This document shows, in pieces, positions 24,405 to 33,822 of a stretch of 64,000 nt of DNA. Origin of the DNA: Bacteroidales bacterium (GTDB taxonomy: Bacteria > Bacteroidota > Bacteroidia > Bacteroidales > UBA932); the NCBI GenBank assembly GCA_024402115.1, contig JAKSJQ010000003.1, forward strand, positions 1 to 64,000, given 5' to 3'. The position numbers and the translations under genes are program-made. The notes beneath the pieces are model-generated. The model was given only the letters and a program-made list of their open reading frames with translations. It searched no databases and had not been told where the DNA came from. Position 1 is the first letter of the stretch. The number at the start of each line of letters is the position of its first letter.

Positions 24405-25586
24405 ATGGTGGATTTTAATTTCTATGCACCTACTGAGGTGGTATTCGGCAAGAAGTCTGAGGACAAGGTTGCCGAGATGGTAAAGAAATATGGCGGTACA
24501 AAGGTACTCCTTCATTATGGCGGACAGAGCGCTATCCGTTCTGGTCTCCTCGATAAGGTAAAGAAGAATCTCGATGATGCTGGCATCCCTTACGTTGCTC
24601 TCGGCGGCGTAGTTCCTAACCCACACCTTGCTCTCGTACACGAAGGTATCGAGCTCTGCAAGAAGGAAGCCGTTGACTTCTGCCTCGCAGTAGGTGGCGG
24701 TTCAGTCATCGATTCTCTCAAGGGTATCGCAATGGGATACTACTATGAGGGTGATGTCTGGGAGATCTATGCTACCGGTAAGCCTATCCAGAAGGCTCTT
24801 CCTGTAGGTTGCGTCCTCACCATTCCTGCAGCTGGCTCAGAGATGTCAAGCGACTCAGTCGTTACCAACGAGGACGGTCTCCTCAAGAAGGGATACGGAA
24901 GCAACCATCTCCGTTGCAAGTTCGCTATCATGAACCCAGAGAGGACTTACACTCTTCCTGCATGGCAGACTGCATGCGGTGCTACCGACATCATGATGCA
25001 CACCATGGAGCGTTACTTCTCTATCGAGGACGACATGGACGTTACCGACCGTATCGCAGAGTCTATCCTCATCTCAGTCAAGGAGGCAGCTCCAGCAGCT
25101 CTTGCTAATCCTACCGACTACCATGCACGCGCACAGATTATGTGGGCAGGTAGCCTTGCACATAATGACCTTACCGGTTGCGGTACCATCGGTGACTGGG
25201 CAACACATCACCTCGAGCACGAGCTCAGCGGTATGTTCGATGTCTCTCACGGTGCGGGTCTCGCAGCTGTATGGGGCAGCTGGGCACGTTACACCCGTAG
25301 CCAGAATATGGGCCGTTTCGCACGCTTCGCAAAGAACGTCATGGGCGTCAATACTGACGGCATGAGCGCAGAGGAGGCAGCAGAGGCAGGTATCCAGGCA
25401 ATGGAGGCGTTCTACCACTCAATCGGCATGCCTACCAGCATCCACGAACTTCTCGGCAAGGAAATCACTGACGAGCAGATCGCAGAGATGGCAGACAAGG
25501 CAAGCAACTATGGCAGGAAGACCCTCGGCGCCCTAAAGGTTCTCGAGCGTCAGGACATGGTGAACATCTACACTCTCGCAAAGTAA
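24405..25586 (+). CDS. Iron-containing alcohol dehydrogenase (butanol-dehydrogenase/YqhD-like)
   Basis: A 393-aa cytosolic NAD(P)H-dependent dehydrogenase, family length. It opens MVDFNFYAPTEVVFGKK, has the nucleotide-binding GGGSVIDSLKGIA, and metal ligands Asp in CGATDIMMHTMER and His in DVSHGAGLAAVWGSW plus THHLEHELSG. This subgroup reduces short-chain aldehydes in fermentation or detoxification. It has its own -7 box and a terminator 15 nt after the stop, so it is monocistronic. Confidence 0.92.
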   Translation: MVDFNFYAPTEVVFGKKSEDKVAEMVKKYGGTKVLLHYGGQSAIRSGLLDKVKKNLDDAGIPYVALGGVVPNPHLALVHEGIELCKKEAVDFCLAVGGGSVIDSLKGIAMGYYYEGDVWEIYATGKPIQKALPVGCVLTIPAAGSEMSSDSVVTNEDGLLKKGYGSNHLRCKFAIMNPERTYTLPAWQTACGATDIMMHTMERYFSIEDDMDVTDRIAESILISVKEAAPAALANPTDYHARAQIMWAGSLAHNDLTGCGTIGDWATHHLEHELSGMFDVSHGAGLAAVWGSWARYTRSQNMGRFARFAKNVMGVNTDGMSAEEAAEAGIQAMEAFYHSIGMPTSIHELLGKEITDEQIAEMADKASNYGRKTLGALKVLERQDMVNIYTLAK

Positions 25587-25600
25587 TTTGTCAGATACAG

Positions 25601-25630
25601 CCCTGAGAATCCTGATTCTCGGGGCTTTTT
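25601..25630 (+). terminator. Terminator of the alcohol dehydrogenase gene
   Basis: CCCTGAGAATC / GATTCTCGGGG, an 11-bp stem with one U-G and a tight loop, followed by CTTTTT. Confidence 0.85.
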
Positions 25631-25636
25631 AAATGA

Positions 25637-25668
25637 AAAGAGGCCGCTCCCCGAAGGGAACGGCCTCT
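25637..25668. terminator. Terminator of the leftward DUF4380 operon
   Basis: GAGGCCGCTCCC / GGGAACGGCCTC with one A-C mismatch, followed on the minus strand by CTTTTC. It nearly repeats the glnN attenuator stem at 15623. It stands between convergent genes. Confidence 0.8.
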
Positions 25669-25688
25669 TGCCTTTTAAGAATTTCGTT

Positions 25689-26582
25689 TTATTTGGTGAG
25701 TTTCTTTGCGGCCTTGAGGAGCTTCTTGCTTGGAACATCCTTGCTGTCGGCAGGAACGAGGAACCACTTTACGGTGTACTCAAGAGCCTGACCCGGCTGG
25801 AGGGTGGTGTATGCGCCCTGGCTCTCGATCTCGATGAAGGTCTTGCCCTCGTTGACATAAACCTGAATCTCCGCCTCGCCTGGAGCAGGCTGGGTTGAGA
25901 TGATGTCAGGGAACTGCTTTACGAAGAGGAGACCGTTGTTCGCATATGCGAGCCAGCCTCTTCCGTCAGCGTTGGTCTTTCGGTTTGCAGGCTTCTCGTC
26001 GAAGGCATACCATGACGCACCGTACTTCGAAACGAAAGGAATGAGCTCGCCCTGAGCTGCCTCGATGCTCTTAGGAACAGCCTCGAAGAAGATGAGACCG
26101 TTACCAGGAACACGGGTGATCTCCCAAGGAGCTACCTGCCTTGCCTTGTCAGCACGGTTGATGATTGAGTATGTGATGGCGATGGAGTTGTCGGTAGCAT
26201 CGGTCTTGAAGGTCTTCTTGATCTGGTACTGATACTTCTCTGAAAGCTTACTGGTCATCACGAGAGCGTCGCCCTGCTTCTCCACGCTGTATGGCAATCT
26301 GTCATACTCTGCTACAGGAGGCCAGTTCCACTCTGCCTGAGGGCTGGTCCAGAATGTGCTGCCGAACTGGTTGAAACCCTTGAGCTCCGACATCACTTCC
26401 TTGCCGTCATACTTGAAGGACATGACCTTCGCACCCTGACCTGCATCGACTACCATGGTAAGCTTGCCTACCTCGAGGGTATATGGATCAGGTTCTGGTG
26501 CAGGCATTCTCATCATGCCAGGCTGCGCGTTAGCTGCGAGCGCTGCGAATGCCATTGCTGAGCAAATAATGAACTTTTTCAT
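25689..26582 (-). CDS. Exported DUF4380-type protein (galactose-mutarotase-like fold)
   Basis: A 297-aa secreted protein with a clear signal peptide (MKKFIICSAMAFAALAANAQ). Segments such as KYDGKEVMSELKGFNQFGSTFWTSPQAEWNWPP and APWEITRVPGNGLIFF match what I recall of DUF4380, a beta-sandwich related to galactose mutarotase-like domains. No catalytic residue can be assigned. It is last of the leftward CE1-GH43-DUF4380 operon (33-nt gap), which suggests a role in binding or handling hemicellulose sugars in the periplasm. Confidence 0.72.
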   Translation of the reverse strand: MKKFIICSAMAFAALAANAQPGMMRMPAPEPDPYTLEVGKLTMVVDAGQGAKVMSFKYDGKEVMSELKGFNQFGSTFWTSPQAEWNWPPVAEYDRLPYSVEKQGDALVMTSKLSEKYQYQIKKTFKTDATDNSIAITYSIINRADKARQVAPWEITRVPGNGLIFFEAVPKSIEAAQGELIPFVSKYGASWYAFDEKPANRKTNADGRGWLAYANNGLLFVKQFPDIISTQPAPGEAEIQVYVNEGKTFIEIESQGAYTTLQPGQALEYTVKWFLVPADSKDVPSKKLLKAAKKLTK

Positions 26583-26615
26583 TTATCTATTAGTGTTTTG
26601 GTTGTTTATTCCCGA

Positions 26616-27965
26616 TTAGAGCACCTTGTAGTCGAAGGCCTTCACGGTTGCGCCCTCGCTTACGAGCACTGAAGGACGGAGAGCGAAGAAGCCCTTGTAG
26701 ACATTGTGATGGTATTCAGATACGTCAACGCCTTCCTCAACTACGTTCCACTCCTTGCCGTCGAGGCTCTTGTAGGTGGTGACCTTGTTGTGGTCGTTCA
26801 CGATGCGGAGGAAGAAATGGCTATCCTCAGCCTGTACGCCTACGTAAGCATCCTCGTTGTAGAAAAGGTAGAGGCCTGCCTTTGCTCCCTCAGCGCACTC
26901 GTACTCAGCGCATACCTCGTAAGCCCTGTCGACTGCGGTGATGGTCCAGAGCTCGCCACCTTCGAAGCCTGGTTCCCACTTAGCCCACATGATAGGGTTG
27001 TGGAAGTCGCGGAGGTTTGCGAACTGTACGCTGCCCTCAACGTCCTCTTCGAAGTCGAGACCTGGGTCAGCAAGCATAGGCCAACCATCCTCGGTCCATA
27101 TGACGCTCTCGATGATCGAGGTACGTCCGAGAGTATGGTAGCTGTTCCTATATGAATGGTATACGATGTACCAGTTGCCTTCTGCGTCGTCGAAGATGGT
27201 TCCATGACCCTTTGACCACCACTCCTCGTCAGCTGAGTAGGTGTGTACCATGGGGTTGTATGGGCTGTTCTCCCATGGGCCGAGAGCCGAGGTGCTGCGT
27301 GCTACCACTACCATGTGGCTGGTAGGAGGGCCTGCGGTACCACCTTCTGCGGTGATGAGATACCAGTAGTCTCCGTGCTGCACGAGCTTCGGTGACTCGA
27401 GCCATACGCCTTCGGTCTCCCAGTCTGAAGGAAAGTCCCAACCGTCATAGACCTTCTGGTTAGGGCCTGCAGTAGCAAGGCCGTCGTCGGTGAGCTCTAC
27501 CATGTGACCGTTGTTGGTGTAGAGGTAGTGCTTGCCGTTCTCTGCGAGAACATGACCAGGGTCGATTCCGCGTACGTTGATGAGGATAGGGTCGCTCCAT
27601 GGACCATGAGGGTCATCGGCCATCACCACGAAGTTCTGGCCGCTGCTGGTAGGGTAGTAGATGTAGAACTTCTCTCCCACCTTGCAGATCTCAGGTGCGT
27701 AGATCGAATAAGGCTGATCCTGGACGGCGCGTGAGATAGGCTCCCAGTTGACGAGGTCAGTAGAGTGCCATACGAGGAGGCCAGGATAGTAAGTGAACGA
27801 TGAATGGGTCATGTAGAAGTCCTCTCCGTCGCGCATGATGCTTGGGTCAGGATAGTCACCTGGGAAGACGATCTTCTTCATGGTTGCCTGCTGCTCACTG
27901 CTGCCGCAGCTGACCGCGAAGAGAGCGGCCACTGCGACTGCGATAACTGTTATGATTCTTTTCAT
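26616..27965 (-). CDS. Glycoside hydrolase family 43, lipoprotein
   Basis: A 449-aa lipoprotein (signal ending FAVSC, Cys20). The five-bladed propeller of GH43 shows its three acidic residues: Asp in DYPDPS (residue 40), Asp in VRGIDPGHV and Glu in WETEGVWLESPKL. A C-terminal beta-sandwich of about 150 residues follows (VQFANLRDFHNPIMW onward). Family members are beta-xylosidases, arabinofuranosidases or galactosidases. Co-location with a CE1 esterase suggests arabinoxylan side-chain removal. Gaps are 48 nt to the CE1 gene and 33 nt to DUF4380. Confidence 0.9.
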   Translation of the reverse strand: MKRIITVIAVAVAALFAVSCGSSEQQATMKKIVFPGDYPDPSIMRDGEDFYMTHSSFTYYPGLLVWHSTDLVNWEPISRAVQDQPYSIYAPEICKVGEKFYIYYPTSSGQNFVVMADDPHGPWSDPILINVRGIDPGHVLAENGKHYLYTNNGHMVELTDDGLATAGPNQKVYDGWDFPSDWETEGVWLESPKLVQHGDYWYLITAEGGTAGPPTSHMVVVARSTSALGPWENSPYNPMVHTYSADEEWWSKGHGTIFDDAEGNWYIVYHSYRNSYHTLGRTSIIESVIWTEDGWPMLADPGLDFEEDVEGSVQFANLRDFHNPIMWAKWEPGFEGGELWTITAVDRAYEVCAEYECAEGAKAGLYLFYNEDAYVGVQAEDSHFFLRIVNDHNKVTTYKSLDGKEWNVVEEGVDVSEYHHNVYKGFFALRPSVLVSEGATVKAFDYKVL

Positions 27966-28013
27966 TTAGTGTATTTGGTTGTTGCGGCTTTACTGCCGCG
28001 GTTTGCCTATCTG

Positions 28014-29237
<1,224 letters not shown>

Positions 29238-29278
29238 TTAATAAATTTGTCCGGGATTATTCCCAAGAAATCCTCCTC

Positions 29279-29407
29279 GCTTCTTAAAAAACTCTATTTG
29301 CTATCCAAAAATACTCCCATAGCTTCTCATAAATACTATACTTGGTTTTCAAAAATCTCTGCTTGCTTCTCAAAAAATCTCTCCTTGGTTTTCAAAAAAC
29401 TTTTGTC
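29279..29407. repeat. Degenerate tandem array, six units of 21-22 nt with A tracts
   Basis: Units begin at 29279, 29300, 29322, 29344, 29365 and 29387, each of the form G(C/G/T)TTYTCAAAAA followed by a T/C-rich half. Spacing of 21-22 nt places an A tract every two helical turns. It lies upstream of the leftward CE1 gene. It does not encode a plausible protein. Confidence 0.65.
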
Positions 29408-29487
29408 GGATCTGCTGAAGGACAGTGGTTGTGTTGCCGTTTAGTGCGTGGCGGCTAAGTCATTATTAGACAGCTATTTAAGCCAAA

Positions 29488-29572
29488 TTAGGAGGTCAGT
29501 TTTTGCCTACCTGTTTGAGTATATCTAATTAATTATCAGGAAGTTAACTGCCACGACTTTTGTGTCGTCCTG
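29488..29572. repeat. Repeated intergenic element, copy A
   Basis: Contains TGCCTACCTGTTT, an AT-rich stretch with AATTATC, then TTAACTGCCACGAC and TGTGTCGTCC. It aligns in the same orientation with 31648-31727; the last 27 nt agree at 21 positions. ACGAC/GTCGT can form a small hairpin here. The rest of 29408-29844 has no gene. Confidence 0.55.
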
Positions 29573-29625
29573 AAAAAAGTTTACCAAAAACCGCTACTTT
29601 TTATGGAAGCAAAGTGCTGTCGGGC

Positions 29626-29721
29626 GATGCAGCAAGCCCAGAAAAGGATGCTGTGTGCCCTTACAAAGATGTAGCGGGCCATACAAAGATGCAGCGTACC
29701 CAGACAAGGATGCTGCGTGAG
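29626..29721. repeat. Tandem array of ~21-nt units (GATGCAGC type)
   Basis: Four full units at 29626, 29647, 29668 and 29688 (21, 21, 20, 21 nt) and a partial fifth at 29709. Consensus is about GATGCAGCGTGCCCAKACAAR. It lies 55 nt after element copy A and before the 3' end of the transposase gene. Confidence 0.8.
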
Positions 29722-29844
29722 TATTTTTAGCGAAGTGCCTATCGCGAGCCTCACCCGCCGCTACGGATACGGTTAAGAAACTCTGGATGAATTACTGGCG
29801 TACCAATGCCGACCGGTGACGGCTGAGGCGAAAAGATACTTTTG

Positions 29845-30801
29845 CTACCGCTTTCGCATGTTGCGAAATATGCGACGGACTTCTTCGATGTCCAGATGAA
29901 GAAATCGGGCAATCTGCGTTTGATTCGCAGAAGTATTTTTAACGAAAGCCCTAATGAGGATGACATATTCCTGTTCAGATACATCATTGAAGGCGCGCTT
30001 CATTTTTCTCCATCCCAATTTCCCTGCTACACGTATCATCTCAACGTAAGCGACATGATTGTCTGTGCCGTCATTCTCTGTCAGATCATATTCGCTTCCC
30101 GAGTTCGAATCCATGGCAATAAGCAATTTGTCCAGGCCTCCAAACATCTTGAGAATATACTCGTGCCTTATGAATGAATATTCGTGAATGATGAAATCCG
30201 TGAGTTGTTCTGACTCGTTAGCAGACAGGTCAGAAAATATTTTCCGTAATGTCTGATATTCAAGATGATGCCCCGACTTATGGAAAGCTTTCACTGTATC
30301 GACCGCTCTTCTCATCTTTCGGCTTGCGCTTGAAAGACGCAATTTGTCTGAAAATGGATATTTGTTTCCGTCTGCATACGATATGAATGTCCAGCGGTCA
30401 TCTGCGCCATGATCAACCAATCGCTTTACGACGGGATTGTTGCCAAGATAGTTGACCGCTGTCATCTTGTCTTTCAATCGCAGTTTCTGAGCTGCCCCAT
30501 ATGGTTTGCTGAACAGTGGTCCATGGCGATTGCAGCTCCTGTTGTAGGATAGCGTGAATACAGATGTGACTTGCCCGATGAAGCTCGATTGATCCAAGAG
30601 GGTCTCGGACTCCAAAAGCCAATGGATGTGATTAAACATTATGGTCAGTTGGACGGCCTTCACCCTGTACTTTGACGCTTGAATTGAAGCTATGGTGTAA
30701 TATACCAACCTATCAATTCTGCTATAAAAAATAGTTCCACAGTCAACAGAACGTTGGTAGATGTGTTCGAGAGCATCTTTCCTGAAATGTCTTTTTTTCA
30801 T
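29845..30801 (-). CDS. REP-associated tyrosine transposase-like protein (Y1/HUH), first copy
   Basis: A 318-aa member of the Y1_Tnp (IS200-like) superfamily, RAYT branch. The HUH motif is FNHIHWLLE (His58, His60), and the candidate nucleophile is Tyr118 in NYLGNNPVVK, the usual Y-x-x-x-NPV context. The C-terminal 150 residues look helical and end in a possible helix-turn-helix (NQTQIARFLHLDIEEVRRIF). Such proteins cut and join single-stranded palindromic DNA and are normally single-copy, non-IS genes. It shares only the fold, not close sequence, with the second copy at 41967. Confidence 0.87.
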   Translation of the reverse strand: MKKRHFRKDALEHIYQRSVDCGTIFYSRIDRLVYYTIASIQASKYRVKAVQLTIMFNHIHWLLESETLLDQSSFIGQVTSVFTLSYNRSCNRHGPLFSKPYGAAQKLRLKDKMTAVNYLGNNPVVKRLVDHGADDRWTFISYADGNKYPFSDKLRLSSASRKMRRAVDTVKAFHKSGHHLEYQTLRKIFSDLSANESEQLTDFIIHEYSFIRHEYILKMFGGLDKLLIAMDSNSGSEYDLTENDGTDNHVAYVEMIRVAGKLGWRKMKRAFNDVSEQEYVILIRAFVKNTSANQTQIARFLHLDIEEVRRIFRNMRKR

Positions 30802-30931
30802 GATGCAGGTAACGCGTGGTGGCGCAAGGCAAAATTAACACAGACCGGCAAAGTATCTATGGACACTGTTGGAGAACGAGTTATTCTTTCATTTTTTTGC
30901 AGCGTTTTAATAAATTCGGAGCGCAAAAAAG

Positions 30932-30939
30932 TATTTTTG
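30932..30939 (+). promoter_or_regulatory. -7 box TATTTTTG upstream of vsr
   Basis: Exact TAnnTTTG match 55 nt before the vsr start; the -33 element is unclear. It lies just after the 14-nt sequence shared with the palindrome region at 43.1 kb (30912-30925). Confidence 0.4.
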
Positions 30940-30994
30940 CAGATACCAAGGAAAAATTACGGGAACAATTTCGACGGAAAACTTTAAATATTTC

Positions 30995-31594
30995 ATGACA
31001 GATACGCGAAGACATATGAACATGGCGGCTATCAAGGGCAAGGATACAAAGCCTGAGATAGTGGTAAGACATGAACTATGGAGGCGCGGATTCCGATACA
31101 GGATGAATGTAAGGCGTCTTCCCGGATCCCCTGATATCGTGCTGGCCAAATATCGTACGGTCATATTCGTGAACGGCTGCTTCTGGCATGGTCATGATGG
31201 ATGTTCTAAGTATACGGTTCCTAAGACAAACGTCTCATTCTGGGAGGAGAAGGTCAGGAGAAACAAGTCTCGCGATGCCGTTTCCGTAGCTAGACTCGAA
31301 GGACTCGGATGGTCGGTCATCACGATATGGGAATGCGAATTGGCAAAATCAAGGCTGGACGAGACTATCGCACGTGTCGAGGCGGGTATTCTGGAGGGAG
31401 AAGTCCGTTGGCACATGCGTCAGGCACGAAGAAAGGCAGACAGAGCTTTCGCTATCTCGGAAGATCGTGAAAGGCGGAAGATCAGAGCTGCCTGGGAGGC
31501 TGAACTTCGTGAGGAATTCTCTGTTTCAGTACCTGCCAGCGTCGCAAAACTGTCCAGAGATCTGTCGGTTAATGACGATTTCGGTGTAGAGTGA
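30995..31594 (+). CDS. vsr: Very-short-patch repair endonuclease-like protein
   Basis: A 199-aa Vsr-family endonuclease. The opening TRRHMNMAAIKGKDTKPEIVVR, the active-site segment SPDIVLAKYRTVIFVNGCFWHG (Asp and the Cys/His zinc ligands) and the later TIWECEL are all characteristic. Vsr nicks at T:G mismatches formed by deamination of 5-methylcytosine. Most members are about 140-155 aa; here 50-60 basic residues are added at the C-terminus (QARRKADRAFAISEDRERRK). No cytosine methyltransferase is encoded in the window, so it is an orphan here. It is flanked by the transposase and by element copy B, suggesting an acquired gene. Confidence 0.9.
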   Translation: MTDTRRHMNMAAIKGKDTKPEIVVRHELWRRGFRYRMNVRRLPGSPDIVLAKYRTVIFVNGCFWHGHDGCSKYTVPKTNVSFWEEKVRRNKSRDAVSVARLEGLGWSVITIWECELAKSRLDETIARVEAGILEGEVRWHMRQARRKADRAFAISEDRERRKIRAAWEAELREEFSVSVPASVAKLSRDLSVNDDFGVE

Positions 31595-31640
31595 TTTTTT
31601 GCCGTGGCAGATATATGTCTGATAATCTGTTGGATATATC

Positions 31641-31673
31641 AAAACGGGTGGGCAAAAAATGCCTACCCGTTTT
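31641..31673. terminator. Strong bidirectional terminator after vsr
   Basis: AAAACGGGT (31641-31649) / ACCCGTTTT (31665-31673) with an inner GGC/GCC pair. T runs on both strands fit a terminator for vsr and for the leftward small gene. Confidence 0.85.
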
Positions 31674-31727
31674 GTCTTAATAAATTATCTAACAGTAAAT
31701 TATCTGCAACGCGATATGTGTCGTCCA
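31648..31727. repeat. Repeated intergenic element, copy B
   Basis: TGCCTACCCGTTTT, AAATTATC, TTATCTGCAACG and TGTGTCGTCC occur in the same order and orientation as in copy A (29488-29572). The two copies bracket the transposase-vsr pair. Confidence 0.55.
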
Positions 31728-31765
31728 GGATGTTTGCCGACTGAAATCTGCTTTATCTATTGCAG

Positions 31766-31850
31766 GGATACTACAGGATCCTATTTGAGAATACTTGTGG
31801 GATCCTCTTCGGGGGAAATTCCTGAGTAATTGCCTGTAGGACCCTCTGCA
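31766..31850. repeat. Degenerate ~22-nt array around GGATCCT
   Basis: ACTACAGGATCCT, ACTTGTGGGATCCT and GCCTGTAGGACCCT recur with a weaker unit between them; the CCT positions are 31780, 31804, 31821 and 31843. As at 29626, it follows the repeated element by about 40-55 nt. Confidence 0.45.
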
Positions 31851-31871
31851 GGAAAAACCGCCGTGGGAAAG

Positions 31872-32030
31872 CTACAGGAAAATCATCAGGATGACTAGGG
31901 CGATGAAGGCGAGGGCGGAGAGAATGACAGAGAGGTTGCTCTGTTTCTTCTGGTCGCCGAATCTGTTGATGTGACCTTTGAGAGGGTAGTCCCAGTCCTT
32001 TTCCTTGTTCTTGTCGTTGTCGTTTGCCAT
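31872..32030 (-). CDS. Small single-span membrane protein (52 aa)
   Basis: ATG at 32030 to TAG at 31872. The first 32 residues are hydrophilic (MANDNDKNKEKDWDYPLKG opening) and the rest is one membrane span (LSVILSALAFIALVILMIFL). It fits the neighbourhood's codon usage. I do not recognise a family. It is 142 nt downstream of the oxidoreductase gene on the same strand, with no terminator seen between them. Confidence 0.6.
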   Translation of the reverse strand: MANDNDKNKEKDWDYPLKGHINRFGDQKKQSNLSVILSALAFIALVILMIFL

Positions 32031-32172
32031 TATTCTGACTTTTTCACTATTCTGATCGACCCCTTCGAGGGAGATTCACCGTATTCTGTCACAAACGGCG
32101 AATCCTAATCTTCCTATCGACCCAGCTAACGCTAGTCCCATCCGAAAAACTCCCTCTAATCCAGGACCCAGC

Positions 32173-33672
32173 TTAGTCCTGTACAAAAGGAACCTTGGCG
32201 TCGTGGCAGAGGCGCTGGGTCGCAAAACGGCCACTCATGACGGCGCAAGGCATGCCTCCGCATATGGTCCACTGCCCGCCGACATAGAGATTCTTGAGCC
32301 CGGGGATGCGTCCGCTGTGGCTTGCCGTGCCTGCGAACGGGGTACGTATGAAACTCATATATGAGCCTTTGTAGCTGCCGCAACGCTTGTGGAAGCTCAT
32401 CGGGGTCGTGATCTCGAGCACCTTCATCCTTCCGGCGAGCTGCGGGAACTTCTCCGCGAGCGCCTCGACGAGGGCCTCGGCCATCTTCTGCTTCTCCTCC
32501 CTGTAGCGGGCAATCGACTCCTTGTGGTAGCGCTTCCATGTCTCGAAATCGGCCTCATACTGCATCATGAGGCACTGGAACACGAAGTGGCCTTTTGGCG
32601 CGAAATGAGGTTCGTCTGCATAGTGGTGGAAAAGGACATGGTCATGGAACCTGCGTCCGATGCGGAAAGGCTTGACCTTGAGGATCACGGTCGGGTCGAT
32701 GTCGCCCGGCTCACCCTCGCATCCGATATAGACGACGGTATTGCTGAAGATAGGGAAGTTCCTTCGGTCACGCAGGCGCGAGTGGAAGAATCCGTCCTCG
32801 AACTTGCCGTCGAGCATCTTGTCGAGAAGTAACTGAGGCGATACGCTAGAAATCACATAATCTGCCTCAAGGGTCTCTCCGCCACGGAGCTGGACTCCGA
32901 CCGCCTTGCCGTCCTTGACGAGAATCTTCTCTACCGGAGCGACAGTGCGCACCTTTCCTCCGAGCTCGGCGTACTTGCGTTCCATCCTCTGCTCGAGAGC
33001 GAGCGAACCGCCTTCCGGAAGGTTTGTGTTGCCCTTCACAGCGTACCCGAGTATGTACAGCATCGCCTCTGCATAATAGCCCTTCGGGAAGTAGCAGTTC
33101 ATCACGAATCGCAGGTCCTCGCTCTTGAAGCGGCGCGAATATTCCTCTATTGTGATGGTCGCGAACTTGCGGTGGATAGGGATGACCTTTCTCATGGACC
33201 AAACGAAGCGCAGCTTGTACCTCAGACTCGATATCTCCATCGGAACGTCTGCGTTCTGGAGCATGATTCCATACGCCTCGAGCGCGGATATGAACTCGTC
33301 GATGGCCTCCTGATCCTCCGGACCGAAAGAGAGCATCTCTGCGCGCAGCTTCTCCAGCTCGAGGTACATGTGGAACTTGCGACCGGATGGTGTATCGGTG
33401 GCGAAGAACGGGTCCAACGGCGTGGTCTTGATGTCCGGACCGAGGGCTCCTACCTGGCACCACACCTTGTAGAGATCCTGATAAGGGTCGGTTCCGAGCA
33501 GCCAGTGTATGCTGTTGTCAATGTGGAAACCCTGACGGTCCCAACCGGTACATTCGCCTCCGAGATTGACTGTGCTTTCGAGTATGAGTGTATCGAATCC
33601 GCTCTTTTGTGCATAGATTGCTGAGGTAAGACCGGAGATGCCGCCTCCGATTACGAGTACACGCTGTTTCAC
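32173..33672 (-). CDS. FAD-dependent oxidoreductase, phytoene desaturase/retinol saturase-like
   Basis: A 499-aa flavoprotein. The N-terminal dinucleotide-binding motif is VLVIGGGISGLTSAIYAQKSG with LGGECTGWDRQGF after it; the C-terminal FAD contact is GLKNLYVGGQWTICGGMPCAVMSG. Both are typical of the CrtI/retinol saturase group, which oxidises or isomerises carbon-carbon double bonds. No carotenoid genes are nearby, so the substrate is open. Bacteroidales often carry such genes alone. Confidence 0.85.
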   Translation of the reverse strand: MKQRVLVIGGGISGLTSAIYAQKSGFDTLILESTVNLGGECTGWDRQGFHIDNSIHWLLGTDPYQDLYKVWCQVGALGPDIKTTPLDPFFATDTPSGRKFHMYLELEKLRAEMLSFGPEDQEAIDEFISALEAYGIMLQNADVPMEISSLRYKLRFVWSMRKVIPIHRKFATITIEEYSRRFKSEDLRFVMNCYFPKGYYAEAMLYILGYAVKGNTNLPEGGSLALEQRMERKYAELGGKVRTVAPVEKILVKDGKAVGVQLRGGETLEADYVISSVSPQLLLDKMLDGKFEDGFFHSRLRDRRNFPIFSNTVVYIGCEGEPGDIDPTVILKVKPFRIGRRFHDHVLFHHYADEPHFAPKGHFVFQCLMMQYEADFETWKRYHKESIARYREEKQKMAEALVEALAEKFPQLAGRMKVLEITTPMSFHKRCGSYKGSYMSFIRTPFAGTASHSGRIPGLKNLYVGGQWTICGGMPCAVMSGRFATQRLCHDAKVPFVQD

Positions 33673-33822
33673 TGTCGTTAGATGTGGTTGGTTTCAGACA
33701 CGAATATACGGATTAATTTCGTATCTTAGCGGAAACAAGGACACACTTGTGGCGGTCTGGTAGAAAATAGCAGAATAATAGGCTTAATAAGATATTTTTA
33801 TAGAGATTGACCAACATAAACT

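Noticed and set aside
29626..29721. CRISPR array
   Set aside because: Units are directly adjacent, degenerate along their whole length, and there are no unique spacers or cas genes.
29401..31740. Complete insertion sequence around the first transposase
   Set aside because: No terminal inverted repeats or target duplications were found. RAYT genes are usually not IS elements; the two flanking elements are diverged direct copies.
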